From positions 1 to 25,225 of IMG/VR virus record IMGVR_UViG_3300000116_009157: a DNA stretch of 25,225 nt; one strand, 5' to 3'. How positions within the stretch are numbered: position 1 is the first letter of the stretch; each line of letters begins with the position of its first letter. Positions 6,745 to 14,435 of the stretch are shown one piece after another. The notes under the pieces are model-generated. The model was not told the DNA's origin, ran no database searches, and saw nothing but the letters and a program-made list of their open reading frames with translations. Position numbers and translations under genes: made by a program. The stretch is from a virus.

Positions 6745-7207
6745 GTATTAGCGATAATTTAACGTTATTATTTTTAGTAAAGTTTTTCTCTAAAGCTGTG
6801 AGATTATATCTTTTAAGAAGTTTTTTAAACTTCTTCCAGCATATTTTACTGGTATCAACCGGTATATATGGGTAGTACATGCAATCTTCTTTAATAAAAT
6901 CTTCAAACGATTGTTCTCTTACAACTAGACGTGAGGGTAACGCACTAAATATAAGTTTAATAACCTTAAATTCGGCATTATCATCACTATAATTGTAATA
7001 GAAGCATTTTTTATTTTTTGATTGTGTGCAAATAAAAAATATTTGCATTAATATAAAATGTAAACTAAGCTGCTTTTTGTCTTTAGCAGAAATATTATAT
7101 AACTCCGCTTCAGTCAAGTAGTATTGATATTCATTGTAAGATATATCTAAATATGACCGTAAATTAACGTATTCTACGTCATTCGTTAGGTCAAAGTAGT
7201 TTTTCAT
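6740..7207 (-). CDS. Hypothetical protein, Lys/Tyr/Phe-rich
   Basis: 155 residues, not recognised. Basic, rich in Tyr, Lys, Asn and Phe, with a hydrophobic segment 'FILMQIFFICTQ' at 51-62 that is short for a membrane span, and a basic C-terminus ('WKKFKKLLKRYNLTALEKNF'). 'YLTEAEL' at 30-36 contains an LxE followed by Ala, but deeper in the chain than in the neighbours. It is more AT-rich than flanking genes, perhaps a recent acquisition. ATG at 7207 has AGG 9-11 nt upstream and a TATAATTA 11 nt upstream. Confidence 0.45.
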   Translation of the reverse strand: MKNYFDLTNDVEYVNLRSYLDISYNEYQYYLTEAELYNISAKDKKQLSLHFILMQIFFICTQSKNKKCFYYNYSDDNAEFKVIKLIFSALPSRLVVREQSFEDFIKEDCMYYPYIPVDTSKICWKKFKKLLKRYNLTALEKNFTKNNNVKLSLIH

Positions 7208-7236
7208 TACTAGTTACCTAATTATAAAGCTGTTCC

Positions 7237-7665
7237 TTATGATAACAATAGCTTTGGTGGATTTTTAGTAAACTTTACTTTACCTATACGTACATTTAGA
7301 ATACCATTATAGTAATCCTCACGTAATAATGCTTCTGACTGGAATTGATAGAAGGTTTCCATGTAAGCTAGCTCACTTTTAGTACCGCAACTACGAATTA
7401 TCTCAAATTTAAACTTATCCTTACCAATTTTTTCGATATCTGCATTTAACCTGTCCGATGATCCAGTATATGTCTTCCAGTCTGACTCCCCAACTATAAT
7501 TCTCTTACGTTTTTTACCTTTAAGTGGAGGTCTCCTAGTTTTCTTGACTATTTGCTTTTTACCGATATACTTCATATCGTTTGAAAGGTTTGTAATAATA
7601 TAAACAAACCCAAACGGTAACTCAGTTAACGACTCTTTGCAAGTCCAGTGTCCTAAATCAAGCAT
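7237..7665 (-). CDS. GIY-YIG endonuclease (SegE-like)
   Basis: 142 residues if started at ATG 7665, which overlaps the upstream stop by 8 nt (ATGCTTGA). An in-frame ATG at 7707 would add 14 residues but lies deep inside the upstream gene; 7665 is preferred. GIY-YIG landmarks (numbered from 7665): 'GFVYIITNL' near 19 (the GIY strand as VYI), 'MKYIGKKQI' near 30 (YIG), a Lys/Arg-rich loop near 40-56, 'DWKTYTGSS' near 61-69, 'FEIIRSC' near 85 and the catalytic-type Glu in 'LAYMETFYQF' near 102. The family cuts DNA with one metal ion; T4 Seg proteins are free-standing homing endonucleases of this fold. Placement inside a head-like cluster could mean homing or recruitment as an injected nuclease. 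Confidence 0.8.
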   Translation of the reverse strand: MLDLGHWTCKESLTELPFGFVYIITNLSNDMKYIGKKQIVKKTRRPPLKGKKRKRIIVGESDWKTYTGSSDRLNADIEKIGKDKFKFEIIRSCGTKSELAYMETFYQFQSEALLREDYYNGILNVRIGKVKFTKNPPKLLLS

Positions 7666-8032
7666 TATTAATTTCGTGGCAATCGCAGTGGGGGCAGTCG
7701 GGTCCACATTTACACTTACTTACTGGCATGCCACAACAAGCATCAGGACACATTTTTTCTTCTGCATTTTCTCCTTTTAAGAATAATTTATCTATATTTT
7801 TTTTCTTCCTATCCTTTTTATTAATCTTACCCACAGCACCCCTCCTAGTAGCAACCTTTTTACCTAGAGCTTTAGGCACTCTAGCATCACCTGGCGCATA
7901 AGAATCACTAGAATTAATATTAGTAGGAGAAAAACCACCATTACCACTACCAACACCTGCGTCACCGGCGGACATATCCTCTTGTAATATGCGTTTGAAG
8001 TAACGAGCAAATTTACCAGTTGATTTTTCCAT
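7658..8032 (-). CDS. Small structural-like protein with Cys-rich tail
   Basis: 124 residues. The leader 'KFARYFKRILQEDMSAGD' contains an LxE candidate cleavage site at 16-18. 'DSYAPGDARVPKALG' at 43-57 is a motif I associate with small proteins near head genes of marine T4-like phages (recalled, not searched). The middle is very basic ('KINKKDRKKK' near 69). The last 35 residues hold nine Cys and two His in CxxxCC, CxC and CxxC spacing ('CPDACCGMPVSKCKCGPDC'), a likely metal site. It is the first gene of the - strand cluster, divergent from uvsY across 21 nt, with a late-like ATTAAATA 5 nt before its ATG, and overlaps the GIY-YIG gene. Confidence 0.6.
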   Translation of the reverse strand: MEKSTGKFARYFKRILQEDMSAGDAGVGSGNGGFSPTNINSSDSYAPGDARVPKALGKKVATRRGAVGKINKKDRKKKNIDKLFLKGENAEEKMCPDACCGMPVSKCKCGPDCPHCDCHEINNA

Positions 8033-8047
8033 ATAGTTATTTAATCT
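8020..8047 (+). promoter_or_regulatory. possible uvsY promoter (weak)
   Basis: TTGATT preceded by G at 8020-8025, 16-nt spacer, then TAATCT (8042-8047), a poor -10, 6 nt before the uvsY ATG. The -35 and both spacings match the stronger promoters here; the -10 does not. It would overlap the start of the divergent gene. Confidence 0.35.
8038..8045 (-). promoter_or_regulatory. late-promoter-like octamer (ATTAAATA)
   Basis: On the - strand ATTAAATA, 5 nt before the ATG at 8032, in the 21-nt divergent gap with uvsY. Same octamer and spacing as at 6737-6744. It would head the - strand cluster 8032 to 2063. Confidence 0.42.
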
Positions 8048-8053
8048 ATATAT

Positions 8054-8449
8054 ATGGAATTGCTAAAAAATTATTTTGAAGAGGTTGGCAAGGATCTTGT
8101 ACTTGATGATTTTAATATTAAAGAGCAGTCAATGCGGTTACCTGCGCGCAAGCATTATTGGGTAGCTAAACTTATTAAAGCTAAAATTGAACGTAATCAA
8201 ACGTTTGAAAAAAAGAGAAAACTTAAGAAAAATATTACTAAAGAAGTAATTGCAACATCACCAGTAAAGTTATCTCAATCAGCAGCAGAGCAAGCAGCTG
8301 AGAGACATGAGTCACTTTCATCACTAACTTCAAAGATAAAGGAGCTAGATATTATAATTGAATATTTAGAAAAGGTCGAAAAGACTATGTCTCAAATGGG
8401 ATTCGATATTAAAAATGCTGTTGAGATTATGAAGATGGAGCAAATGTAA
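8054..8449 (+). CDS. uvsY: UvsY-like recombination mediator
   Basis: 131 residues, against 137 in T4 UvsY. UvsY loads the UvsX recombinase on single-stranded DNA by displacing the gp32 coat. The match is by layout: 'DLVLDDFNI' near 14, 'KHYWVAKLIKAKIERNQ' near 33 followed by a basic run, and a C-terminal helix 'GFDIKNAVEIMKMEQM' at 116-131 that parallels the T4 UvsY ending. Adjacency to uvsW, with stop and start overlapping as TAATG, supports it, since uvsY and uvsW are neighbours in T4 as well. No Shine-Dalgarno; the ATG follows an AT-rich divergent gap of 21 nt. Confidence 0.78.
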   Translation: MELLKNYFEEVGKDLVLDDFNIKEQSMRLPARKHYWVAKLIKAKIERNQTFEKKRKLKKNITKEVIATSPVKLSQSAAEQAAERHESLSSLTSKIKELDIIIEYLEKVEKTMSQMGFDIKNAVEIMKMEQM

Positions 8450-9888
8450 TGATAGAGTTTGACTACAAAGGACCTACCGCAAGACAGCCTAGTAAATTAA
8501 TTATTAGATGTAATGACGCAGATTTATTTGATAATATACGCGAGCATTTTTCTGTAGAAAATACAGATGCTCGTTTTGCTAGGAGATATGCTCGATTTGT
8601 TCCAAGGCGTAAATACGTTATAACACCAACTGGTACATGTGAGTTAGGAATGTATTGGGAAGTACGTCAATACCTGATTAAAAATCAAATTAATGAGGAG
8701 GTAGTTTTAACAAATAAATTATCTAAAGCTATTAAAGTTGGTATTGAGGCTGATTTGTTTGATAAGTTTAAATTTACATTACGTGAATATCAAGAAGAAG
8801 TAATACGTAAAGCGATGAGAATTGGTACAGGTACTTGCGTGCTTGGAACTGGGGCAGGAAAGACATTTACTACTGCAGCATTGATTGAAAACTTCTTTAG
8901 AGTATCAAAAGACAAAGATACTTTTAAATGTTTAATGCTTGTACCAGATTTAGGTCTGGTGACTCAAACATATGAGGAATTTTTAAACTGTGGCACAACA
9001 TATAAACTTACAAAATGGACTGGTAAAAATAAACCAGATCTTACAGCTAATGTTATTATTGCAAACATTGGAATTATACAAAGTAGGTTTGATGATAATG
9101 ATTGGTTAAAGTATATTGATTTACTTATAGTTGATGAATGTCATAAAATTACTGCAGGTAATAAAATTTCTAAGATAGTGCAGCAGATTAATACTCCTAA
9201 CAAGTTTGGATTCACCGGTACCCTGCCAGAGGATCAACTTAATAAGTGGTCTATTATTGGAAAGCTTGGACCTGTTATTTATGAAAAATCATCCTTTGAA
9301 TTACGTTTGGAAGATTACCTTACAAATGTTAGCATTAAAATTTTAAATATTAAATATAGCCCAAAACCTCACTTTAGTGGTCAGACGGGCTATAGAGATG
9401 AACTAGAGTATATATATAGTAATGATAGACGAAATAATATTATCAAATCCCTTGTTAGTAAGCTATCTTCTAATACTCTTATCATGGTTAACCATATTGC
9501 TCACGGTGACGTTATTATGGAACATCTTAAAAAACTTCAAGATAAGAAAGTTTACTTTATTCAAGGATCGGTTGATGTTGAAGAGCGTGAAAAAATTAAA
9601 GCAATAATGGAAAGAGAAACTAATGTTGTTGTTGTAGCTATTAGTGCAATTTTTGCTACAGGAGTTAACATTAAGAATCTACACAATATTATTTTTGCTT
9701 CAGGTGGTAAGAGCTTTATACGTACAGTCCAATCTATTGGCCGCGGCCTTCGTAAACATGATTCAAAAGATAAACTTATTATTTTTGATATTTGCGATCA
9801 ACTTAAATATGGTATATCACATTGTGAAAAACGTATGGCCATATATGATAAAGAGAAGATTCAATATAAGGTGACAGAAATTAGTTGA
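8449..9888 (+). CDS. uvsW: UvsW-like RNA/DNA helicase
   Basis: 479 residues, a little shorter than T4 UvsW. UvsW is an SF2 helicase that unwinds R-loops, drives branch migration and fork regression, and helps switch T4 from origin- to recombination-dependent replication. Motifs: 'LREYQEEVI' at 111-119, Walker A 'LGTGAGKT' at 132-139, Walker B/II 'VDECH' at 228-232, III 'FTGTLP' at 255-260, IV region 'TLIMVNH' near 343, V 'VVVAISAIFATGVNI' near 394 and VI 'QSIGRGLRK' at 428-436. The first 100 residues are the small N-terminal domain seen in the UvsW family. The start ATG at 8449 shares a base with the uvsY stop. The -35 of the next promoter overlaps its TGA. Confidence 0.94.
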   Translation: MIEFDYKGPTARQPSKLIIRCNDADLFDNIREHFSVENTDARFARRYARFVPRRKYVITPTGTCELGMYWEVRQYLIKNQINEEVVLTNKLSKAIKVGIEADLFDKFKFTLREYQEEVIRKAMRIGTGTCVLGTGAGKTFTTAALIENFFRVSKDKDTFKCLMLVPDLGLVTQTYEEFLNCGTTYKLTKWTGKNKPDLTANVIIANIGIIQSRFDDNDWLKYIDLLIVDECHKITAGNKISKIVQQINTPNKFGFTGTLPEDQLNKWSIIGKLGPVIYEKSSFELRLEDYLTNVSIKILNIKYSPKPHFSGQTGYRDELEYIYSNDRRNNIIKSLVSKLSSNTLIMVNHIAHGDVIMEHLKKLQDKKVYFIQGSVDVEEREKIKAIMERETNVVVVAISAIFATGVNIKNLHNIIFASGGKSFIRTVQSIGRGLRKHDSKDKLIIFDICDQLKYGISHCEKRMAIYDKEKIQYKVTEIS

Positions 9889-9912
9889 TCTTTATTAAAT
9901 TAAGGCTATAAT
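9885..9912 (+). promoter_or_regulatory. promoter of gene 55
   Basis: TTGATC (9885-9890, preceded by G), 16-nt spacer, perfect TATAAT (9907-9912), then 8 nt to the ATG at 9921. The -35 overlaps the uvsW stop codon. Expected initiation is at or beside the start codon, so the leader is at most a few bases. Confidence 0.72.
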
Positions 9913-9920
9913 TATGTAGA

Positions 9921-10352
9921 ATGTCTAAAGCAGCTAAAGAAGAGTATTATATTAAACCAGCAGAATTCAGAGAAAGTTTGCGTAAGTATTACGACTCAGA
10001 TATTTTGACTGATGACCTTGCTGAAAATATTAAAAAGATTGCTTATGGTTTGAGCTATAACGGATCCTTTATTAACTATAGCTACAAAGACGATATGATT
10101 GGTGATGCATTAATTAAAATGTATGCTGCTTTAAAATATAAAAAATATAAGTTTGAGACTAAGTCTAATCCATTCTCATATTTTACAACTATTGCTTATC
10201 ACGCTTTTATAAATCGTATTAAGAAAGAAAAAAAGCATCATCAAACTATTACTTCATATAAGGAGAAGGTATACGAAGAGTATATGACAGATCCTAGAAA
10301 TACCCACGGTACTGTTTATGTGAAGCCTATTGATGATGATTCCGACTATTAA
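9921..10352 (+). CDS. 55: Late-transcription sigma factor gp55-like
   Basis: 143 residues, against 185 in T4 gp55. gp55 is the small sigma-like protein that directs host RNA polymerase to late promoters (TATAAATA in T4). The match covers the sigma region 2 core: 'KIAYGLSYNGSFINYSYKDD' near 43-62, 'MIGDALIKMYAALKYKKYKF' near 63-82 and 'NPFSYFTTIAYHAFINRIKKEKK' near 87-109, parallel to T4 '[23 protein letters not shown]'. The C-terminal tail is shorter and ends acidic ('KPIDDDSDY'), without an obvious copy of the hydrophobic motif by which T4 gp55 binds the gp45 clamp. It has its own promoter and overlaps the start of gene 47. Confidence 0.88.
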   Translation: MSKAAKEEYYIKPAEFRESLRKYYDSDILTDDLAENIKKIAYGLSYNGSFINYSYKDDMIGDALIKMYAALKYKKYKFETKSNPFSYFTTIAYHAFINRIKKEKKHHQTITSYKEKVYEEYMTDPRNTHGTVYVKPIDDDSDY

Positions 10353-11391
10353 AAAGAGTAAAGTTGCTATCTTCAGCGACTTACATCTTGGTGTACACTC
10401 TAATAGTTCAGAATGGCATAAATATGCTATTGAATGGGCTAACTGGTTCCGTGAAGAGTGTCGGGATAAAGGTATTAAAGACCTTATTTTTTGTGGTGAC
10501 TGGCATCACAACCGTTCAGAAATATCTGTTAATACCTTGCAAGTATCAGCAGATATTTTAGATATGTTTGAAGAGTTTAATCTTATTGCAATCACTGGCA
10601 ATCATGATATATACTATAAACATAGAACAGATGTAAACTCATTATCTATTTTTAAGAATAGAAAAAACGTTACTATATTAGAGCAATATCAGACGTTAGA
10701 AGCATTTGATAAAAAACTTTCTTTTTGTCCATGGAATACCCCAACTAAGGTTATTGAGGAGAGTGATGTAATTTTCGGTCACTTTGAAATTGAGACTTTC
10801 AAAATGAATGCTTTTAAGATTTGTGAAGAAGGTGTTCGTGTTAAAGATCTTCTTCACAAATCTTCACTAGTTATATCCGGTCATTTTCATACTAGACATG
10901 AAAAGCAGTTTGGTGCTGGTACTATTCTGTATGTTGGTAATCCCTTTCAGATGGATTTTGGTGACGCTGGTAATCGAAAAGGTTATCATATATTAGACTT
11001 GGATACTTTAGAATATGAGTTCTTTGAAAATAATGTTTCACCGTGTTATGAAAAAATTACTCTTAGTGAATTAGTAGAAGAGGGTGACATTACACCAATT
11101 GTTAAAAATAGAATTAGTAACAACATTGTTAAGTTAAAAGTAGATAAAAATATTTCGCAGGATGATATGGATATTCTTACTGCAGTATTTAATAAACTAC
11201 AACCAGAGCAGTTTTCGATTGACTATGATATTAACTTTAACCGTATTTTAGATAATAGGGAGGATATTGAGGATTTATCGGGAGTAGATGTAGAGCAAGC
11301 TATAGAAGAGTTTATCGGAACGATGGATTTAGACAATGCCAAGGCTATAATTGAATATACGTTAGGTTTATACGAGCGTTGCAAACAATGA
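10333..11391 (+). CDS. 47: Recombination endonuclease subunit gp47 (Mre11/SbcD-like)
   Basis: About 352 residues. gp47 is the metallophosphoesterase nuclease that works with gp46 (Rad50-like) to resect DNA ends for recombination-dependent replication. Phosphoesterase motifs in order: 'FSDLHLG' near 14-20, 'CGDWHHN' near 54-60, 'TGNHD' near 88-92, 'FGHFE' near 150 and 'SGHFHTRH' near 183-190, with all metal-ligand Asp/Asn/His present. The start is uncertain: ATG at 10333 or 10336 (a TTG at 10330 is in frame too); each overlaps the end of gene 55 by about 20 nt, and I use 10333. Its stop overlaps the gene 46 start as ATGA, so the two subunits are translationally coupled. Confidence 0.95.
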   Translation: MMIPTIKKSKVAIFSDLHLGVHSNSSEWHKYAIEWANWFREECRDKGIKDLIFCGDWHHNRSEISVNTLQVSADILDMFEEFNLIAITGNHDIYYKHRTDVNSLSIFKNRKNVTILEQYQTLEAFDKKLSFCPWNTPTKVIEESDVIFGHFEIETFKMNAFKICEEGVRVKDLLHKSSLVISGHFHTRHEKQFGAGTILYVGNPFQMDFGDAGNRKGYHILDLDTLEYEFFENNVSPCYEKITLSELVEEGDITPIVKNRISNNIVKLKVDKNISQDDMDILTAVFNKLQPEQFSIDYDINFNRILDNREDIEDLSGVDVEQAIEEFIGTMDLDNAKAIIEYTLGLYERCKQ

Positions 11392-13193
11392 AACAGGTAA
11401 ATTTTAAACGAGTTGCTATACAGCATTTCTTATCGGTAGGTGAAGAACCGGTAGTTGTAGACTTTAGTAAAGGCTTACATGTAATTACGGGTATTAATAA
11501 AGATAAGCCGGATAGACGTAATGCGATTGGTAAGAGTACTATTGCTGACTCTATTTACTTTGCAATATTTGGTGATACTCTTCGTGAGTTAAAAAAGGAC
11601 CTTATACCAAATAACATTACAGGAGGTAAGACTCATGTTGAGCTAGACTTTGAAGTTGTTAATACTAAAGAAACAAACAAGTATAAAGTAATACGTAATT
11701 TAAATCCATCAAAGGTGTTTATATTTAAGGATGGTGTAGATATAACACGAGATAGTATTTCAAATACTAATAAGTTTATTTGCGATGTAACTAGTGCTAC
11801 ACCATCAATATTTCAAAACTGTGTTATTATGACTGTTAATAACGCAGTACCTTTTATGGCAAAGGGTAAAATTGAAAAACGAAAGTTTATTGAGGATATC
11901 TTTGGTATGGAGGTGTTTAGTCAGATGTTAGCTCAACTTAGAGTTGAATATAACGAACTAAAGCGTGAGCATGATATAGTTCAAACAACTTTAACAGAAG
12001 TAAAAAATCATAATAATAACTATATTGCGCAGAAAGCAGCAGCTCTTACAAAAAGAGCTGAAAAGAAAAAGGTTTACTTAGAGCGTAAAGAGCATAATAT
12101 TATCGAAAAGGATAACCTTGGTAAGCGATTAGAGGAATTTGAAGATCTAGATACGTCTAAAATAGAGAATGATATTAGTCATTACAATGAAACTCTTTTA
12201 ACTGTTGATGAAAAGATTAATGAAAAAACGGTAGAGGTTAGTACTAAGAAGGCTGAATTGTCACATAGTAAAACTGCATATGATAAGATAGGTACAGATG
12301 AGGCTGAATGTCCGGTTTGTCTGCGACCAATGGAGGATCATGATGTGGAGTATATGGAGAAAGAGAAAGCAAGTCTTAGAGATAAACTTATTAAATTTGG
12401 CCAAGATATTAAATTACTTAATGAAGGTTTAGATAAAGCTAAGATGGCGAAAACTAAGTGTATGCAAGTTATACAAAGTCATACATCTAAGTTATCCGAA
12501 GCTAAATTAGCTAACCAAAAGCGAGAAAATATACAACAGCGTATTAAGCAACTAGATGGTTGGTTAGAGGAGTTAGATGTAGATCTTAAATCTGTAGAAA
12601 GTACTGAAACAGATTTCGATAATTTAATTGTTGAGTCTAATAAGAGACTCACAGAAACTGAAGCAAAAGTCGATAAATTTAAAAAGGATATTTCTAAGAT
12701 AGACATTGTCAAGTACGTTGTTTCGGAGGAAGGTGTTAAGTCGTTTATTGTTCATAAATTATTAGAGTTGCTTAATAATAAATTATTAACATATCTACGA
12801 AAGCTTGATTCTAACTCCATATGCATCTTTAACGAATATTTCGAAGAAGAAATCACAAATGAGAAGAATAAAATTTGTTCGTATTTTAACTTCTCTGGAG
12901 CTGAACGTAAGTCTATTGATTTGGCATGCTTGTTTACGTTCTCTGATATGAGACGTATGCAGGGTGGTGTAAAATATAATCTAGCTATTTATGATGAATT
13001 GTTTGATTCATCATTCGATGAAAAAGGTATTGAACTTGTAACACAAATACTTCAAGAGCGTACAGAAGAGTTAGATGAATGCTCTATAGTCATATCCCAT
13101 CGCAAAGAATCTATTAAAGCTGTTACAGGCGAGGTCGTATATATAGAAAAAGAGAATGGCATTTCACGTAGAGTGGCCTATACTGAACAATAG
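11388..13193 (+). CDS. 46: Recombination endonuclease subunit gp46 (Rad50/SbcC-like ATPase)
   Basis: 601 residues from ATG 11388, which overlaps the gp47 stop (ATGA); an upstream in-frame TTG at 11379 is less likely. It is the ATPase partner of gp47. Domains: N-terminal ABC half with P-loop ending 'RRNAIGKST' (43-51); coiled coil about 180-300 and 320-440; zinc hook 'CPVC' at 308-311 for dimerisation; C-terminal half with signature 'FSGAERKSIDLA' (502-513), Walker B 'LAIYDELFD' (532-540) and H-loop 'ISHRKE' (569-574). The P-loop is unusual: 'TGIN' at 34-37 and 'NAIGKS' at 45-50 are separated by extra residues, and the first Gly of GxxxxGK[ST] is not at its normal place. Confidence 0.94.
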   Translation: MKQVNFKRVAIQHFLSVGEEPVVVDFSKGLHVITGINKDKPDRRNAIGKSTIADSIYFAIFGDTLRELKKDLIPNNITGGKTHVELDFEVVNTKETNKYKVIRNLNPSKVFIFKDGVDITRDSISNTNKFICDVTSATPSIFQNCVIMTVNNAVPFMAKGKIEKRKFIEDIFGMEVFSQMLAQLRVEYNELKREHDIVQTTLTEVKNHNNNYIAQKAAALTKRAEKKKVYLERKEHNIIEKDNLGKRLEEFEDLDTSKIENDISHYNETLLTVDEKINEKTVEVSTKKAELSHSKTAYDKIGTDEAECPVCLRPMEDHDVEYMEKEKASLRDKLIKFGQDIKLLNEGLDKAKMAKTKCMQVIQSHTSKLSEAKLANQKRENIQQRIKQLDGWLEELDVDLKSVESTETDFDNLIVESNKRLTETEAKVDKFKKDISKIDIVKYVVSEEGVKSFIVHKLLELLNNKLLTYLRKLDSNSICIFNEYFEEEITNEKNKICSYFNFSGAERKSIDLACLFTFSDMRRMQGGVKYNLAIYDELFDSSFDEKGIELVTQILQERTEELDECSIVISHRKESIKAVTGEVVYIEKENGISRRVAYTEQ

Positions 13194-13207
13194 AATAATT
13201 AAATATA

Positions 13208-14428
13208 ATGATCGGATCATCTCCATTTCCACAACCGTTTGGTAGTCCTATAACTCAACCTTTCGGTATGACTACACCCCCACGTAAGTCTACACCAGAA
13301 AGACCAAGAGAAGAATCAATGCCTAGATTTGTTAATTACTTGGCTGATTATTCTGGTTGCGGTCATTGGCGTGTTCTATGGCCTGAAAATGTCATCAATA
13401 TGACGCAACGAGGTATTAGTCAATCTACTACTGCTATGGTGGCAGAGCCTAGATGGTATCAAAATGTAAAGGCAGTTAAACTTCAACGTCAAGCGGCACC
13501 CGCTCAGTTAGAGTTTATTAAGCATCTAAAAAAGATTCAGCAGGATCATGACTTTAAAATTATTTATGAAGTTGATGATGTGGTATTTCGTGAAGAGATT
13601 CCTGACTATAACAAATTTAAATTTGCATTTGATACTAAGGAAGTCAGAAAGACAGTTGTTGATATTATGGATTTGTGTGATGAAGTTACACTTACTTGTG
13701 ATTTTATGCGTAAGCTTTTTCAATCTAAACTTACCAATCAGAAAGTAACTGTTATACCAAACTTTGTACCATACAATTGGATGGGGTATTTGTTTAACCG
13801 TTCACGTATACAATCAGCATTTGAGAAATTTAAAAAGAAACCACGTATTCTATATACTGGGTCTGGTGCACATTACGATGTTGCGAATAAAACTGGTGGT
13901 AAAGACGATATGTCTGCAGTCAATCATATCATCCGTAAGACTGTAGATAAATATCAATGGATTTTTGTTGGAGCATATCCACCACCGTTACAGGATTTAG
14001 TTAAGTCTGGTAAAATTGAGTTTTATAGATGGAAGTCTTTATTAGAGTATCCACAGTTCATAACTAATCTAGACCCGCAGTTAATGGTAGCACCACTCAC
14101 TGTTAATAATTTTAACAACTCCAAGTCTGATATTAAATTTATTGAAGCTTGCACTATGGGTATTCCATGCTTATGTCAAGACATGCATACATATTCAACA
14201 GCACCAGATGATCTAAAGTTTAGTACACCAGAAGAGTTCGAGGAAAAGATTGATTGGATTGTTAATTGGAAAAATCGTAAGCGTTATTACAGTAACATTG
14301 GTATGCTTCGCGAAGTCGGAGTTAAACGATTTCTTGAAAATCCGGAAAATATAGGTGCTCATATGGAAGCCTTAACAACACCATACGGTTCACCAGATCG
14401 AAAGTATCTTAAAAAGTGGAACCCTTAA
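13208..14428 (+). CDS. GT-B fold glycosyltransferase (GT1/GT4-like)
   Basis: 406 residues. After a Pro-rich disordered N-terminus (1-35) comes 'YSGCGHWRVLWPENVINM' (50-67), a sugar-acceptor-type start seen in phage GT-B enzymes, then 'IIYEVDDVVF' near 118, 'VIPNFVPYN' near 180 (the IPN-V element of GT4-like enzymes), 'ILYTGSGAHYD' near 215 starting the second Rossmann domain, and 'KFIEACTMGIPCLCQD' near 315 (the E...G.P donor-binding motif). It would transfer a sugar from a nucleotide-sugar; acceptor unknown (DNA base, virion protein or cell-surface glycan). It sits between gene 46 and gene 43, a place where marine T4-like phages often carry a glycosyltransferase. A TATAAT overlaps its ATG and so probably is not its promoter. 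Confidence 0.8.
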   Translation: MIGSSPFPQPFGSPITQPFGMTTPPRKSTPERPREESMPRFVNYLADYSGCGHWRVLWPENVINMTQRGISQSTTAMVAEPRWYQNVKAVKLQRQAAPAQLEFIKHLKKIQQDHDFKIIYEVDDVVFREEIPDYNKFKFAFDTKEVRKTVVDIMDLCDEVTLTCDFMRKLFQSKLTNQKVTVIPNFVPYNWMGYLFNRSRIQSAFEKFKKKPRILYTGSGAHYDVANKTGGKDDMSAVNHIIRKTVDKYQWIFVGAYPPPLQDLVKSGKIEFYRWKSLLEYPQFITNLDPQLMVAPLTVNNFNNSKSDIKFIEACTMGIPCLCQDMHTYSTAPDDLKFSTPEEFEEKIDWIVNWKNRKRYYSNIGMLREVGVKRFLENPENIGAHMEALTTPYGSPDRKYLKKWNP

Positions 14429-14435
14429 GGAACTT

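Noticed and set aside
13204-13209. TATAAT before the glycosyltransferase gene
   Set aside because: It overlaps the ATG at 13208 and has no GTTGAT -35 at the right distance, so transcription from it would start inside the gene.
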